Shown here: positions 46,059-54,272 of the stretch, piece after piece
How positions within the stretch are numbered: the stretch's first letter is position 1
How the letters are laid out: each line of letters opens with the position of its first letter
Assembly: GCF_009857595.1 (NCBI RefSeq)
Contig: NZ_WWCU01000005.1
Location: 124,001-188,000, forward strand
DNA length: 64,000 nucleotides
Direction of reading: 5' to 3'
From: Pseudoduganella aquatica
GTDB taxonomy: Bacteria > Pseudomonadota > Gammaproteobacteria > Burkholderiales > Burkholderiaceae_D
Position numbers and translations under genes: made by a program
Notes under the pieces: model-generated
Database searches by the model: none
What the model was told of the DNA's origin: nothing
What the model saw: only the letters and a program-made list of their open reading frames with translations

Positions 46059-47396
46059 TTACACGGCGTCCGACAGGGACGTGAAGTTGAAGTCACGTAC
46101 CTTCATCGCCGGTATCAGCATTTTGTAAGGCGATTCGTCGCCGCCCAGTATGACCGGCTTGCCCACTTCTTCAATATTGTTCAGCATTGTCACCGGACTT
46201 TCGTTGAAACGGAAGTTCTTGATCGGGTGCTTGATCTTGCCGTTCTCGATGTAGAAGGTGCCGTCGCGCGTGAGGCCGGTCAGCAGCAGCGATTGCGGGT
46301 CCACCATGCGGATGTACCAGGTGCGCGTGACCAGCACGCCCTTCTTGGTGTTGGCGATCAGCTCCGCCGTTTCCTTGTTGGTGCCGGCCATGATGAAGTT
46401 GCCCGGCGATCCGACTGCGCGCTTGCCCTGCTTCTGCGCCCAGAAGCGCGAGTAGTCCAGCGCGGCGACCTTGCCATTCTTGACGATGTCCATGCGCTCG
46501 CGCGCCAGGTAGGTGTTGTTGTCCCACGGCGTGACGGCGATGTCCTTGTCCCACGGGTCGGTCCAGATGTTGACCTGCTCGTCGAACAGCTTGTCGCCCA
46601 GGCGGTTCGCGCCGCCCTTCTTGGACAGGAAGCTGCGGCCTTCGTCCGCGCTGCGCGCGCTGAGGGAGCCGAACATATAGGCCAGCAGGTCGGAGGTCGC
46701 CGCCGGCTCCAGGATCACGGTGTAGCGGCCCGGCTCGAGCGCCTTGGCGTCCACCGAGCGCAGCGCTTTTTCTATCGCCACGTCGGACGCCTCGCGCGCG
46801 TCGAACTTGTTCACGTCGCCCGCGTCGCGGCGCACCCAGCCCGAACCGCGTCCGTCTTCGGTGCGCACGGTGAGCGTGAAGTTCACGCCGGTTTCCTGCT
46901 GGTGGCCAAACACGCCCTTGGAGTTGGCAATCGCCTCGAAGGAGGTGCTGTCGGTGAAGAAGCCCGCAGCCTGCAGCTTGTTCTTGCGGCTGTTCTCGAT
47001 GCTGTAGGCCGCCACCTGTGCGCGGAAGTCGGGGTCGATGTCCGCCGTGCTTTTGCTGTAGGTGTTGCTGGCCTTGTACTCCTGCTTCGATACCGTGGGC
47101 ATGAACTCCGGATTGTCCGGCGCCAGGCGCGCCAGGTCTTCCGCGCGGCGCACGGCTTTTTCCAGCGACTTGTCGTCGAACTCGTTGATGGTGGCAACGC
47201 CCTGCTTCTTGCCGAAGGCGACCGCCACGGCCAGCTGGCTGTCCTCCACCAGGCCGGCGGTGGACACGGCGTTGCGCGCATAGCGGATATTGCCGGTGCG
47301 GGCGCCGGTGACCTTCACTTCGCATTCATCGCCCCGGGACAGGGACAGCACTTTGTCGCAAATGCGCTTGGTTTCTTCCTGACTCAAAATCTTCAT
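46059..47396 (-). CDS. TldE/PmbA-like protein (first pair)
   Basis: 445 aa, same length as its downstream paralogue. Shared blocks include TGNIRYARNAVSTAGLVED, NEFDDKSLEKAVRRAEDLAR, GRYTVILEPAATSDLLAYMF, LDYSRFWAQKQGKRA and the C-terminal KVRDFNFTSLSDAV. No signal peptide and no HExxxH. The ATG at 47396 follows GGAAGACGAC and lies 15 bp after the tldD stop, so co-production with its TldD partner is expected. TldE forms a heterodimer with TldD in E. coli. Confidence 0.88.
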   Translation of the reverse strand: MKILSQEETKRICDKVLSLSRGDECEVKVTGARTGNIRYARNAVSTAGLVEDSQLAVAVAFGKKQGVATINEFDDKSLEKAVRRAEDLARLAPDNPEFMPTVSKQEYKASNTYSKSTADIDPDFRAQVAAYSIENSRKNKLQAAGFFTDSTSFEAIANSKGVFGHQQETGVNFTLTVRTEDGRGSGWVRRDAGDVNKFDAREASDVAIEKALRSVDAKALEPGRYTVILEPAATSDLLAYMFGSLSARSADEGRSFLSKKGGANRLGDKLFDEQVNIWTDPWDKDIAVTPWDNNTYLARERMDIVKNGKVAALDYSRFWAQKQGKRAVGSPGNFIMAGTNKETAELIANTKKGVLVTRTWYIRMVDPQSLLLTGLTRDGTFYIENGKIKHPIKNFRFNESPVTMLNNIEEVGKPVILGGDESPYKMLIPAMKVRDFNFTSLSDAV

Positions 47397-47411
47397 GTCG
47401 TCTTCCTGTCC

Positions 47412-49049
47412 TTAACCGATCTTGCGGGCGGTGTTGATCACGTTGATGCCGTTGAAGCGCGTGGTGCTGGCGCCGTGCGAAACGATGGACACCTGCGATG
47501 GCTGGCCCTTGCCGTCGAAGAAGGAGCCGCCCATGCGCCAGTCGCGTTCATCGCACAGGGCAGAGCAGGCGTTCCAGAACTCCTGGGTGTTGGACTGATA
47601 GGCCACGTCCTCCAGCGGCTGGGTGATCTTGCCGTCCTTGATCTCGTAGAACAGCTGGCCGCCGAACTGGAAGTTGTAGCGCTGCTGGTCGATGGAGAAG
47701 GAGCCGTCGCCGACGATGTAGATGCCCTTCTTCACGTCCTTCACCATCTCGTCCGGCGTGAGCTGCTTCTTGCCCGCCTGCAGGGAGACGTTGGGCATGC
47801 GCTGGAACTGCACGCTGCTCCAGCTGTCCGCATACGAGCAGCCGTGCGATTCCTTTTCGCCGATGATGTGGGCCTGGTCGCGCGTGGCCTGGTAGTTCAC
47901 CAGCACGCCGTCCTTGATGATGTCCCAGCGCTTGCACTTCACGCCTTCGTCGTCGTAGGCCACCGCGCCGAGCGAGCCCGGGGTGGTCTTGTCGGCGACG
48001 ATGTTGACCAGGTCGGAGCCGTACTTGAATTTCTTCGACTGCCACTTGTCCAGCGTGGCGAAGCTGGTGCCGGCGTAGTTGGCCTCGTAGCCCAGCACGC
48101 GGTCCAGTTCCGTCGGGTGGCCCACGGATTCATGGATGGTGAGCCACAGGTGCTCGGGGCTGAGCACCAGGTCGTACTTGCCCGGTTCGACCGACTTGGC
48201 GGTGAGCTTGGCGCGGGCCTGCTTGCCGGCGTTGCGCGCGTCTTCGATCAGGTCGTAGGAGTTGCGGTACAGCGTGGTCACGCCGCCGGCGGCCTGGAAC
48301 TTGTCTTCCTTGCGCGCGTCCAGGTATTCGTAGCCCATGCCGACCGGGGACGACAGGCCGGATCGCGAGCGGAATTTGCCGGTGTTCTTGTCCACGGCGG
48401 TGGCGGTGAACGGCACCCACAGGCGGTGCACGTCCTGGTCGATATAGGAGCCGTCGGTGGAGGCGAAGTACTTCTGCTGGTTCACCTGGAACAGCAGGGA
48501 CTGCATGAAGCTGGCGCCGGCGTCCAGGCCGGCCTTGTTGCCGGCGATGAGCAGTTCCGCTTTTTCCTTGATCGGCACGGCGCGCCAGTCCTTCTTGTAG
48601 GGCGTGGCCCAGGATACGGTGCCCGCGCCCACCACCGGCGCCAGCTGCAGCGGCGCACTTTGCAGGCGGGAGTTGGCCTTGGCGATGGCCACGGCCTGGC
48701 GCGCGGCGGCGGCCACGCCGTCCGGCGACACGTCGCTGGTGGCGGCAAAGCCGTAGGCGCCGTGCGCGATCACGCGCACGCCGACGCCTGCAGATTCGGT
48801 ATTGACGATGTTCTCCACGTTCAGGTCGCGCGTGGTGAGGAACTGGTTCAGGTAGCGGCCCACGCGCACGTCGCAGTAGCTGGCGCCGGCCTGGGTGGCG
48901 GCCGTCATGGCGGTATCGGCCAGCATTTTCTTGAAGGCGGTGTCCGCCGGCTTGAGCAGCTCTTCGGCTGCGATCGCCCTGCCATACGCGGGCAGCAGCA
49001 TGGTGCCCAGGGCCAAACCACTGATATTGAGGAATGCACGTCGTTCCAT
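47412..49049 (-). CDS. TldD-like metalloprotease with Tat-type signal (first pair, operon leader)
   Basis: 545 aa from ATG 49049 with TTGGAGAGATT upstream; in-frame codons back to 49094 overlap the promoter and are rejected. The N-terminus MERRAFLNISGLALGTMLLP is a twin-arginine-like signal ending near AIAAEE. Metalloprotease motif HESVGH at 306-311 followed by PTELD. The body matches the second TldD almost throughout (for example NTESAGVGVRV and [13 protein letters not shown]). It is the first gene of a ten-gene operon behind a sigma-54 promoter and a TGTCCG cluster. Confidence 0.9.
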   Translation of the reverse strand: MERRAFLNISGLALGTMLLPAYGRAIAAEELLKPADTAFKKMLADTAMTAATQAGASYCDVRVGRYLNQFLTTRDLNVENIVNTESAGVGVRVIAHGAYGFAATSDVSPDGVAAAARQAVAIAKANSRLQSAPLQLAPVVGAGTVSWATPYKKDWRAVPIKEKAELLIAGNKAGLDAGASFMQSLLFQVNQQKYFASTDGSYIDQDVHRLWVPFTATAVDKNTGKFRSRSGLSSPVGMGYEYLDARKEDKFQAAGGVTTLYRNSYDLIEDARNAGKQARAKLTAKSVEPGKYDLVLSPEHLWLTIHESVGHPTELDRVLGYEANYAGTSFATLDKWQSKKFKYGSDLVNIVADKTTPGSLGAVAYDDEGVKCKRWDIIKDGVLVNYQATRDQAHIIGEKESHGCSYADSWSSVQFQRMPNVSLQAGKKQLTPDEMVKDVKKGIYIVGDGSFSIDQQRYNFQFGGQLFYEIKDGKITQPLEDVAYQSNTQEFWNACSALCDERDWRMGGSFFDGKGQPSQVSIVSHGASTTRFNGINVINTARKIG

Positions 49050-49090
49050 AATCTCTCCAAAAGAACCTTCGCCGGAAAGCACATCAGCAC

Positions 49091-49105
49091 GCAAGTTTTA
49101 TGCCA
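49091..49105 (-). promoter_or_regulatory. Sigma-54 (-24/-12) promoter of the TldD/TldE-MoxR operon
   Basis: On the minus strand TGGCAT-AAAAC-TTGC has GG and GC exactly 12 bp apart, matching the TGGCAC-N5-TTGC consensus in all but one base. RNA would start near 49080, about 30 nt before the tldD start codon. The surrounding sequence is AT-rich relative to neighbours. Confidence 0.8.
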
Positions 49106-49170
49106 TTGCAAATATTGCGCGTGGCCGCTTGACATTGCCCGGCCCTGGCTTGCGAACGGCAAGTGCCGGG

Positions 49171-49248
49171 TGTCCGGAGTGTCCGCGACAGTGTCCGGGC
49201 AGTGTCCGCGAACTGTCCGCGAACAGTCCGCCCCTGCTGCGCCGGACA
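49171..49248 (-). promoter_or_regulatory. TGTCCG enhancer cluster upstream of the TldD/TldE operon
   Basis: TGTCCG occurs at 49171, 49180, 49192, 49203 and 49214, with a degenerate AGTCCG at 49225 and an inverted CGGACA at 49243. TGTCCGCGAAC is repeated twice in tandem (49203-49224). The cluster lies 66-143 bp upstream of the -24 element, as expected for an NtrC-type activator, and shares its hexamer with the cluster at 22195-22244. Confidence 0.75.
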
Positions 49249-49261
49249 CTAGCGAATCCGC

Positions 49262-49290
49262 TTGACCCGGCTGGCGAGTTCCCCGATGAT
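49262..49290 (+). promoter_or_regulatory. Possible sigma-70 promoter of the exported methyltransferase-like gene
   Basis: TTGACC (49262-49267) and GATGAT (49285-49290) are spaced by 17 bp and lie about 45 bp before the start codon. The -10 matches only four of six consensus bases. Confidence 0.4.
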
Positions 49291-49335
49291 CGGCGCAGTC
49301 GACCGCCACGCGTCGTCAACAACCTGGAGACATGC

Positions 49336-50157
49336 ATGAAACAACTCAATTTTGGACGGCTGGTGCTGGGCGCCGTGCTCGCCTGCGGCCTGGCCGCCCC
49401 GGCCCTGGCGGACGACGCCCTGAAGGCGGCCATCGCCAACCCTGCGCGCACGCCCGCCAACGCGGAACGCGACGGCGCCCGCCATCCTTACGAAACGCTG
49501 ACCTTCTTCGGCATCAAGCCGAACATGACGGTGGTGGAGCTGGCGCCGGGCGGCGGCTGGTACACCGAGATCCTCGGCCCCTATCTGCGCAAGGACGGCA
49601 AGCTGATCGCCGCCGGCAATACGCCCACCTCGGCCAATGAGAACGTGCGCAAAGCCGCCGTGCGCTTCCAGGAGAGGCTGAACGCCGTGCCGGCCTCGTA
49701 TGACAAAGTGGTGCTGGGCGCTTTCGAGCCGAACAACAATGTCTTCAGCTACGCCCCTAAAGGCAGCGCGGACATGGTGCTCACCTTCCGCAACATCCAC
49801 AACTGGATAGGCAACGGCGACGCCAGCCTGAAGGCGCTGTTCGCCAGCGTGTACGACAGCCTGAAGCCGGGCGGCGTGTTCGGCGTGGTGGAGCACCGCC
49901 TGCCTGCCGGCGTGGCGCAGGACGCCAAGGCCAGCTCGGGCTATGTGCATGAAGCCTATGTGATCAAGCTGGCCGAGAGCGCGGGCTTCAAGCTGGCGGC
50001 CAGGTCGGAAATCAACGCCAACCCCAAGGACAAGGCCGACCATGAAGGCGGCGTATGGGCGCTGCCGCCGACCTACACCAACAAGGACAAGGACCGCGCC
50101 AAGTACCAGGCCATCGGCGAGAGCGACCGCATGACGCTCAAGTTCGTCAAGCCCTAA
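49336..50157 (+). CDS. Exported class I methyltransferase-like protein
   Basis: 273 aa. ATG 49336 is preferred over the out-of-frame ATG at 49332; GGAGA lies 6 nt upstream. Clear signal peptide (KQLNFGRLVLGAVLACGLAAPALAD), then a Rossmann core with MTVVELAPGGGWYTEIL (a motif I variant), GSADMVLTFRNIHNW and LKPGGVFGVVEH. The fold is that of SAM methyltransferases, yet the protein is predicted to be periplasmic, where SAM is not known to occur. It may bind another ligand or have lost methyltransferase activity. It is divergent from the TldD operon, sharing the intergenic TGTCCG region, and ends back to back with the following minus-strand gene with no gap. Confidence 0.8.
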   Translation: MKQLNFGRLVLGAVLACGLAAPALADDALKAAIANPARTPANAERDGARHPYETLTFFGIKPNMTVVELAPGGGWYTEILGPYLRKDGKLIAAGNTPTSANENVRKAAVRFQERLNAVPASYDKVVLGAFEPNNNVFSYAPKGSADMVLTFRNIHNWIGNGDASLKALFASVYDSLKPGGVFGVVEHRLPAGVAQDAKASSGYVHEAYVIKLAESAGFKLAARSEINANPKDKADHEGGVWALPPTYTNKDKDRAKYQAIGESDRMTLKFVKP

Positions 50158-50910
50158 TCACTTCATCACATCCGGCGGTGGCGCCTCCTGGTACCACTGC
50201 CGGTAGATGCGCGCGAAAGCGCCGTCCTGTTTCATCTTGTCGAGCGCGCGCTGCCACTGCGCCACCAGCTCCGCCGGCGCCTGCCTGGGGAAGCTCAGGT
50301 AGCTGCCTATGGTGAAGGCGGTGTACACCATCTCCACCTGCTCCGGGTGCGCGCCGGCCTCCTCCAGCAAGGGCTGCAGCTGCCGGTGGTCCAGCACCAT
50401 CACCGGGCGCCGTCCGCCCAGCAGCATGCGCAGCATGGTCAGCGTGTTGTTGGTCGGCTCCAGGTTCGTGAAGCCCGCATCGCTCAGGTATTGATAGGAA
50501 TAGAAATCGCGCGGCGCCAGCACGCCGCTGAGCTTCTTCGCGTCCTCCAGCGAACGGATGCGCACGTGGTCGGCGGGACGCGCATAGAAATTGGTCTGCG
50601 AAGTGAACAGCGGCCCCACCCATTTGAACCTGGCTTCGCGGTCCGGCGTGCGCTTGGGGCAGACCAGCAGCACGTTCTCGCCCTCCAGCGCGGAGCGATA
50701 GGCGCGCGCCCACGGCTGCAGTTCGATCTCCGTGCCGCTGCCGATGCGGCGCTGGATTTCGCGCACGATGTCCACGCAGTAGCCGGTGACGCGGCCGTCC
50801 TTCATAAAGGCCATGGGCGGAATGTCGGCAGTCAGGATTTGCATGTTCCCGGCGTGCGCCGCCGCCGCTGCCGCGCACACGATCGCCACTGCTGCAAAAA
50901 TCCGCCTCAT
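50158..50910 (-). CDS. Periplasmic solute-binding protein, amino-acid-binding (SBP_bac_3-like)
   Basis: 250 aa from ATG 50910, which has a strong AGGAGGGTG site; upstream in-frame codons are rejected. Signal peptide [20 protein letters not shown]. Family-3 features: [30 protein letters not shown] near the start and a C-terminal [21 protein letters not shown]. No permease or ATPase genes accompany it, so it may act as an orphan sensor-type binding protein. Its stop codon abuts the stop of the convergent methyltransferase-like gene. Confidence 0.78.
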   Translation of the reverse strand: MRRIFAAVAIVCAAAAAAHAGNMQILTADIPPMAFMKDGRVTGYCVDIVREIQRRIGSGTEIELQPWARAYRSALEGENVLLVCPKRTPDREARFKWVGPLFTSQTNFYARPADHVRIRSLEDAKKLSGVLAPRDFYSYQYLSDAGFTNLEPTNNTLTMLRMLLGGRRPVMVLDHRQLQPLLEEAGAHPEQVEMVYTAFTIGSYLSFPRQAPAELVAQWQRALDKMKQDGAFARIYRQWYQEAPPPDVMK

Positions 50911-51035
50911 CACACCCTCCTCCTGCGCCAATTCTCGCACGGCTACCGGGGTGGCAACCAGTGTACTTCCAAACAATGGACATTTCCGCCACAGCGGTTT
51001 ACATTGCACTTTTAGTAACCATCAAAGGGGTATTC

Positions 51036-51728
51036 ATGAAAGCATATGGCGCGGAATTTGTAGGAACCTTCTGGCTGGTGTTGGGCGGCTGCGGCAGCGC
51101 GGTGCTGGCGGCGGCGTTTCCGGGCGTCGGCATCGGCCTGCTGGGCGTGTCGCTGGCCTTCGGCCTGACGGTGCTGACGATGGCCTATGCCATCGGCCAT
51201 GTGTCCGGCTGCCATCTGAATCCGGCGGTCTCGATCGGCCTGTGGGCCGGCGGCCGCTTCCCCGCCAGCAAGCTGCTGCCCTACATCGTGGCGCAGGTGC
51301 TGGGCGGCATCGCCGCCGGCGGCGTGCTCTACCTGATCGCCAGCGGCAAGGCCGGCTTCAGCCTGGCCGGCGGGCTGGCGTCGAACGGCTACGGCGAGCA
51401 TTCGCCGGGCGGCTACACGCTCACGGCCGCGCTGGTGACCGAGGTGGTGATGACGATGATGTTCCTGATCGTGATCCTGGGCGCCACCGACCGCCGCGCG
51501 CCGGCCGGCTTTGCGCCGCTGCCTATCGGCCTGGCGCTGACCCTGATCCACCTGATCAGCATCCCTGTCACCAACACCTCGGTGAACCCGGCGCGCAGCA
51601 CCGGCGTGGCGCTGTATGTGGGCGACTGGGCCGTGGCGCAGCTGTGGCTGTTCTGGCTGGCGCCTATCGCCGGCGCGGTGCTGGGCGCGCTGGTGTACCG
51701 CTTTATCGGCGGCGACGGCAAGGACTGA
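51036..51728 (+). CDS. aqpZ: Aquaporin Z
   Basis: 230 aa with six membrane helices and two half-helices carrying the NPA motifs ([10 protein letters not shown] and [10 protein letters not shown]). The selectivity-filter region includes the Arg after the second NPA (NPAR) and His in LTLIHLIS, typical of water-selective AqpZ rather than glycerol facilitators. ATG 51036 follows AAAGGGG. It is divergent from the solute-binding protein gene. Function: rapid water flux across the inner membrane. Confidence 0.95.
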   Translation: MKAYGAEFVGTFWLVLGGCGSAVLAAAFPGVGIGLLGVSLAFGLTVLTMAYAIGHVSGCHLNPAVSIGLWAGGRFPASKLLPYIVAQVLGGIAAGGVLYLIASGKAGFSLAGGLASNGYGEHSPGGYTLTAALVTEVVMTMMFLIVILGATDRRAPAGFAPLPIGLALTLIHLISIPVTNTSVNPARSTGVALYVGDWAVAQLWLFWLAPIAGAVLGALVYRFIGGDGKD

Positions 51729-51775
51729 AGCAGCCAGGGCAGCATCGCGCCGCCATGCGCTACTATAGCGGCGTG

Positions 51776-52603
51776 ATGATCAAGTTTTATTTTTTCCGCA
51801 TCGTGCTGCTGGCCTGCTGCCTTGCGCCGCAGGCCCATGCGGCCGCACAGAAGGCGCAGCGTTTCGTGCTGCCCGCCATCTCCGCCAGCGCCAGGGAGCA
51901 CGCCGCCTATTTCCCGCGCCTGCTGCGCCTCGCGCTGGACAAGACCGTGGCCAGCGACGGCCCCTATGAACTGGCCTACTACGAGAACGAGCTGACCAGT
52001 TTGCGGCGCAATATCGAGCTGAAAAACAATGGCGTGATCAACGTGATGTGGGACGGCGCCAACCGCCAGCGCGAAGCCGAGCTGCTGCCGGTGCGCATCT
52101 CGCTGCTCAAGGAACTGAACGACTACCGGGTCTTCCTGATACGCAGCGGGGACGCGGCCCGCTTCGCGGCGGTGCGCACGCTGGACGACCTGCGCAAGCT
52201 GAAGGCCGGCGCGGGCGCGAACTGGCCGTCGGCCGATGTGCTGCGCTTTAACGGCCTGCCGGTGGAAACCTCGGGCGGCTATGAATACCTGTTCCCCATG
52301 CTGCGCGTGAAGCGCTTCGACTACATGCCGCGCGGCGTGCAGGAAGCGTGGGCGGAGATGGAGCTGCACCAGGGCGAGGGCCTGCAGGTGGAGTCCACCA
52401 TTTTCCTGCATTACCGGGTGCCCTTCTATTTCTTCGTCAGCCGCAGCCGGCCGGAGCTGGCCGCGCGCATTGAACGCGGGCTGCGCATGGCGCAGAAGGA
52501 TGGCAGCTTTGACCGGCTGTTCAACAGCATCCCCGCCTTCCAGCGCGGCATGGCGGAGATCACGGCGCACAAGCGCCGTGTGTTTGAGCTGCAGCTGCCG
52601 TAG
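51776..52603 (+). CDS. Solute-binding-protein-like periplasmic protein
   Basis: 275 aa. The ATG at 51776 is directly preceded by GTG and shortly downstream of a TACTAT -10-like box, with no ribosome site; an ATG at 51755 is an alternative. Signal peptide KFYFFRIVLLACCLAPQAHAA. The body (AYYENELTSLRRNIELKNNGVINVMWDGA, then FFVSRSRPELAARIERGLRMAQKDGSFDRLFNS) matches transporter substrate-binding-like proteins often annotated as hypothetical. Ligand unknown. It follows aqpZ by 47 bp on the same strand and ends against a palindromic repeat. Confidence 0.68.
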   Translation: MIKFYFFRIVLLACCLAPQAHAAAQKAQRFVLPAISASAREHAAYFPRLLRLALDKTVASDGPYELAYYENELTSLRRNIELKNNGVINVMWDGANRQREAELLPVRISLLKELNDYRVFLIRSGDAARFAAVRTLDDLRKLKAGAGANWPSADVLRFNGLPVETSGGYEYLFPMLRVKRFDYMPRGVQEAWAEMELHQGEGLQVESTIFLHYRVPFYFFVSRSRPELAARIERGLRMAQKDGSFDRLFNSIPAFQRGMAEITAHKRRVFELQLP

Positions 52604-52606
52604 TGC

Positions 52607-52639
52607 GGCGGGTTACGGCTTCGCCTAACCCGCCCTACG
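52607..52639. repeat. REP-like palindromic repeat (single unit, copy 3)
   Basis: GGCGGGTTACGG-CTTCG-CCTAACCCGCC plus CTACG, the same unit as the left arm of copies 1, 2 and 4, here without the inverted partner. It lies between two convergent genes and may serve as a terminator-like hairpin. Confidence 0.85.
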
Positions 52640-52643
52640 CATG

Positions 52644-54272
52644 CTATTTTTTCGGTGGGGGAACCGGGACCAGATTGAGGTCCTGGAAGTCGTAGCTGAA
52701 GTCGGTTTCGGCGGAGACCGGCTTCATCTTCATGCGCTCGATGCTGCCGTCCGGGTTCAGCGCGAAGCTGACGTAGGCGTCCGCGTTGAAGTTGCGCTGG
52801 CGCCAGCGGACGATGAAGGTGTCGTGCTGGAAGTGCTCCAGGTCTCCCACCAGGTCCGGCGTCTTCACGAAGCGCATGACCTGCTTCCCGCCTTCGCGCT
52901 GGATGGTGACCGCGCCGTACCACGCGTCCTGGTATTCGCCTTCATAGGCGGCCAGGGCCAGTGAGGGCTGCGACTTGGCGGCGCGCGCGGACGATGCCGT
53001 GCCCACTTTCGCCAACTCTTCCTTGTGCTTGGCCTGCTCGTCCGCCGACACGATGCCGATCCAGTCGCTGGCGGGCACGTTCATGTACTGGTCCAGCAAG
53101 CGCCATTGCAGCGCGGTCATCGAACCGCTGTTCTCGGCGTTGGTGAAGATGGCGATGCCCAGTTTTTCCTCCGGCACCATCAGCACGCGCGAGTAGAAGC
53201 CTTGCAGCGCGCCGCCGTGCAGGGCGATCTTGCGGCCGCGGTAGTCGCGCAGCTGGAAGCCCAGGCCATAGGCGGCGAAGTTGGGCCTGGTGGCGGCCAG
53301 CGGCGGCTTGGGTTCGCTGATCTTCATCGGCGTTTGCGCGGTCCACATTTCGCGCAGCTGCTTGTCGCTGATGAGCTGCTTGCCGTCCGGCGTTTTGCCG
53401 CCGGCCAGCAGCATATTCATCCAGCGCGCGATGTCCTCGGCGCTGGTGTTGATGCCCACCGCGCCGATGGCGTTCTCCACCGGCATGGGCTTGACCACGG
53501 TGGTGGTTTCGCCCACCTTGCTGTGCGGGGCCGAGTAGTCGGCCGTCTTCAGCATGGCGGCCACGCTGGTGGTGGTGCCGTCCATGCCCAGCGGCGCGAG
53601 GATGCGCTCGCGCACGGCGTCGCCCCAGGGCTTGCCGGCCTTGTCCGCAATGATTTTGCCGGCCACGATGTAGAGCAGGTTGTCGTAGGCGTAGCTGTTG
53701 CGGAAGCTGGTGGCGGGCTTGATGTAGCGCAGGCGCTCGATGATCTCGTCGCTGGTGAAATTGGAAGTGGGCCACCACATCAGGTCGCCCGCGCCCAGTC
53801 CCAGGCCGCTGCGGTGGGTGAGCAGGTCGCGCACCGTCATGGCGCCGGTGACGTAGGAGTCGTACATCTGGAAACCGGGCAGGTGCTTGGTGACCGGGTC
53901 GTCCCATTTCAGCTTGCCCTCGTCCACCAGCATGGCCAGCGCGGCCGCGGTGAAGGCCTTGGAGTTGGACGCCACTTCGAACAGCGTGCGGCCGGTGACC
54001 GGCGCCGGGTCGCCCAGCTTGCGCACGCCGTAGCCCTTGGCGGCGATGACCTTGCCGTCCTTGACGATGGCGATGGCGATGCCGGGCACGTCGAAGGTTT
54101 TCAGCACGCGGTTCACGTCCGCGTCGAGATCGAAAGGCGCCAGCGGAGAGGCCGCAGTAGCGGCGGCGGCCGGGGTGGACTCGCCTACAGCCCAAGCCGC
54201 GCCGCTGAAAGCGACGCTGGCGGAAAACGCGAAGGCCAGTGCGGTGGCCAGTTTGGTGTGCACTACTTTCAT
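52644..54272 (-). CDS. Serine hydrolase of the beta-lactamase / penicillin-binding-protein-like family
   Basis: 542 aa from ATG 54272, overlapping the aminopeptidase stop (ATGA) and preceded by AGGAGAAAAG; in-frame codons further upstream lie inside the aminopeptidase gene. Signal peptide to about GAAWA. Class C-type motifs: SNSK (SxxK, Ser102/Lys105), YAYDN (YxN) and HGGALQGF (HxG). A C-terminal lipocalin-like domain (about 440-542) ends in PPPKK. Such proteins are D-aminopeptidases, esterases or peptidases rather than true beta-lactamases. Pairing with a secreted aminopeptidase suggests peptide scavenging. Confidence 0.85.
   Translation of the reverse strand: MKVVHTKLATALAFAFSASVAFSGAAWAVGESTPAAAATAASPLAPFDLDADVNRVLKTFDVPGIAIAIVKDGKVIAAKGYGVRKLGDPAPVTGRTLFEVASNSKAFTAAALAMLVDEGKLKWDDPVTKHLPGFQMYDSYVTGAMTVRDLLTHRSGLGLGAGDLMWWPTSNFTSDEIIERLRYIKPATSFRNSYAYDNLLYIVAGKIIADKAGKPWGDAVRERILAPLGMDGTTTSVAAMLKTADYSAPHSKVGETTTVVKPMPVENAIGAVGINTSAEDIARWMNMLLAGGKTPDGKQLISDKQLREMWTAQTPMKISEPKPPLAATRPNFAAYGLGFQLRDYRGRKIALHGGALQGFYSRVLMVPEEKLGIAIFTNAENSGSMTALQWRLLDQYMNVPASDWIGIVSADEQAKHKEELAKVGTASSARAAKSQPSLALAAYEGEYQDAWYGAVTIQREGGKQVMRFVKTPDLVGDLEHFQHDTFIVRWRQRNFNADAYVSFALNPDGSIERMKMKPVSAETDFSYDFQDLNLVPVPPPKK

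Noticed and set aside
42950..49049. The repeated tldD-tldE pairs as an assembly duplication.
   Set aside because: The copies differ at many codons, use different start codons (ATG and GTG) and are separated by a REP pair, so they are genuine diverged paralogues.
49131..49150. A second TGGCC...TTGC sequence on the plus strand resembling a sigma-54 promoter for the methyltransferase-like gene.
   Set aside because: The GG-to-GC spacing is two bases too long, and sigma-54 promoters tolerate almost no change in spacing.
52644..54272. The serine hydrolase as a class C beta-lactamase resistance gene.
   Set aside because: It is much longer than AmpC, has an extra C-terminal lipocalin-like domain and is coupled to an aminopeptidase. 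The SxxK/YxN/HxG motifs are common to many peptidases and esterases.
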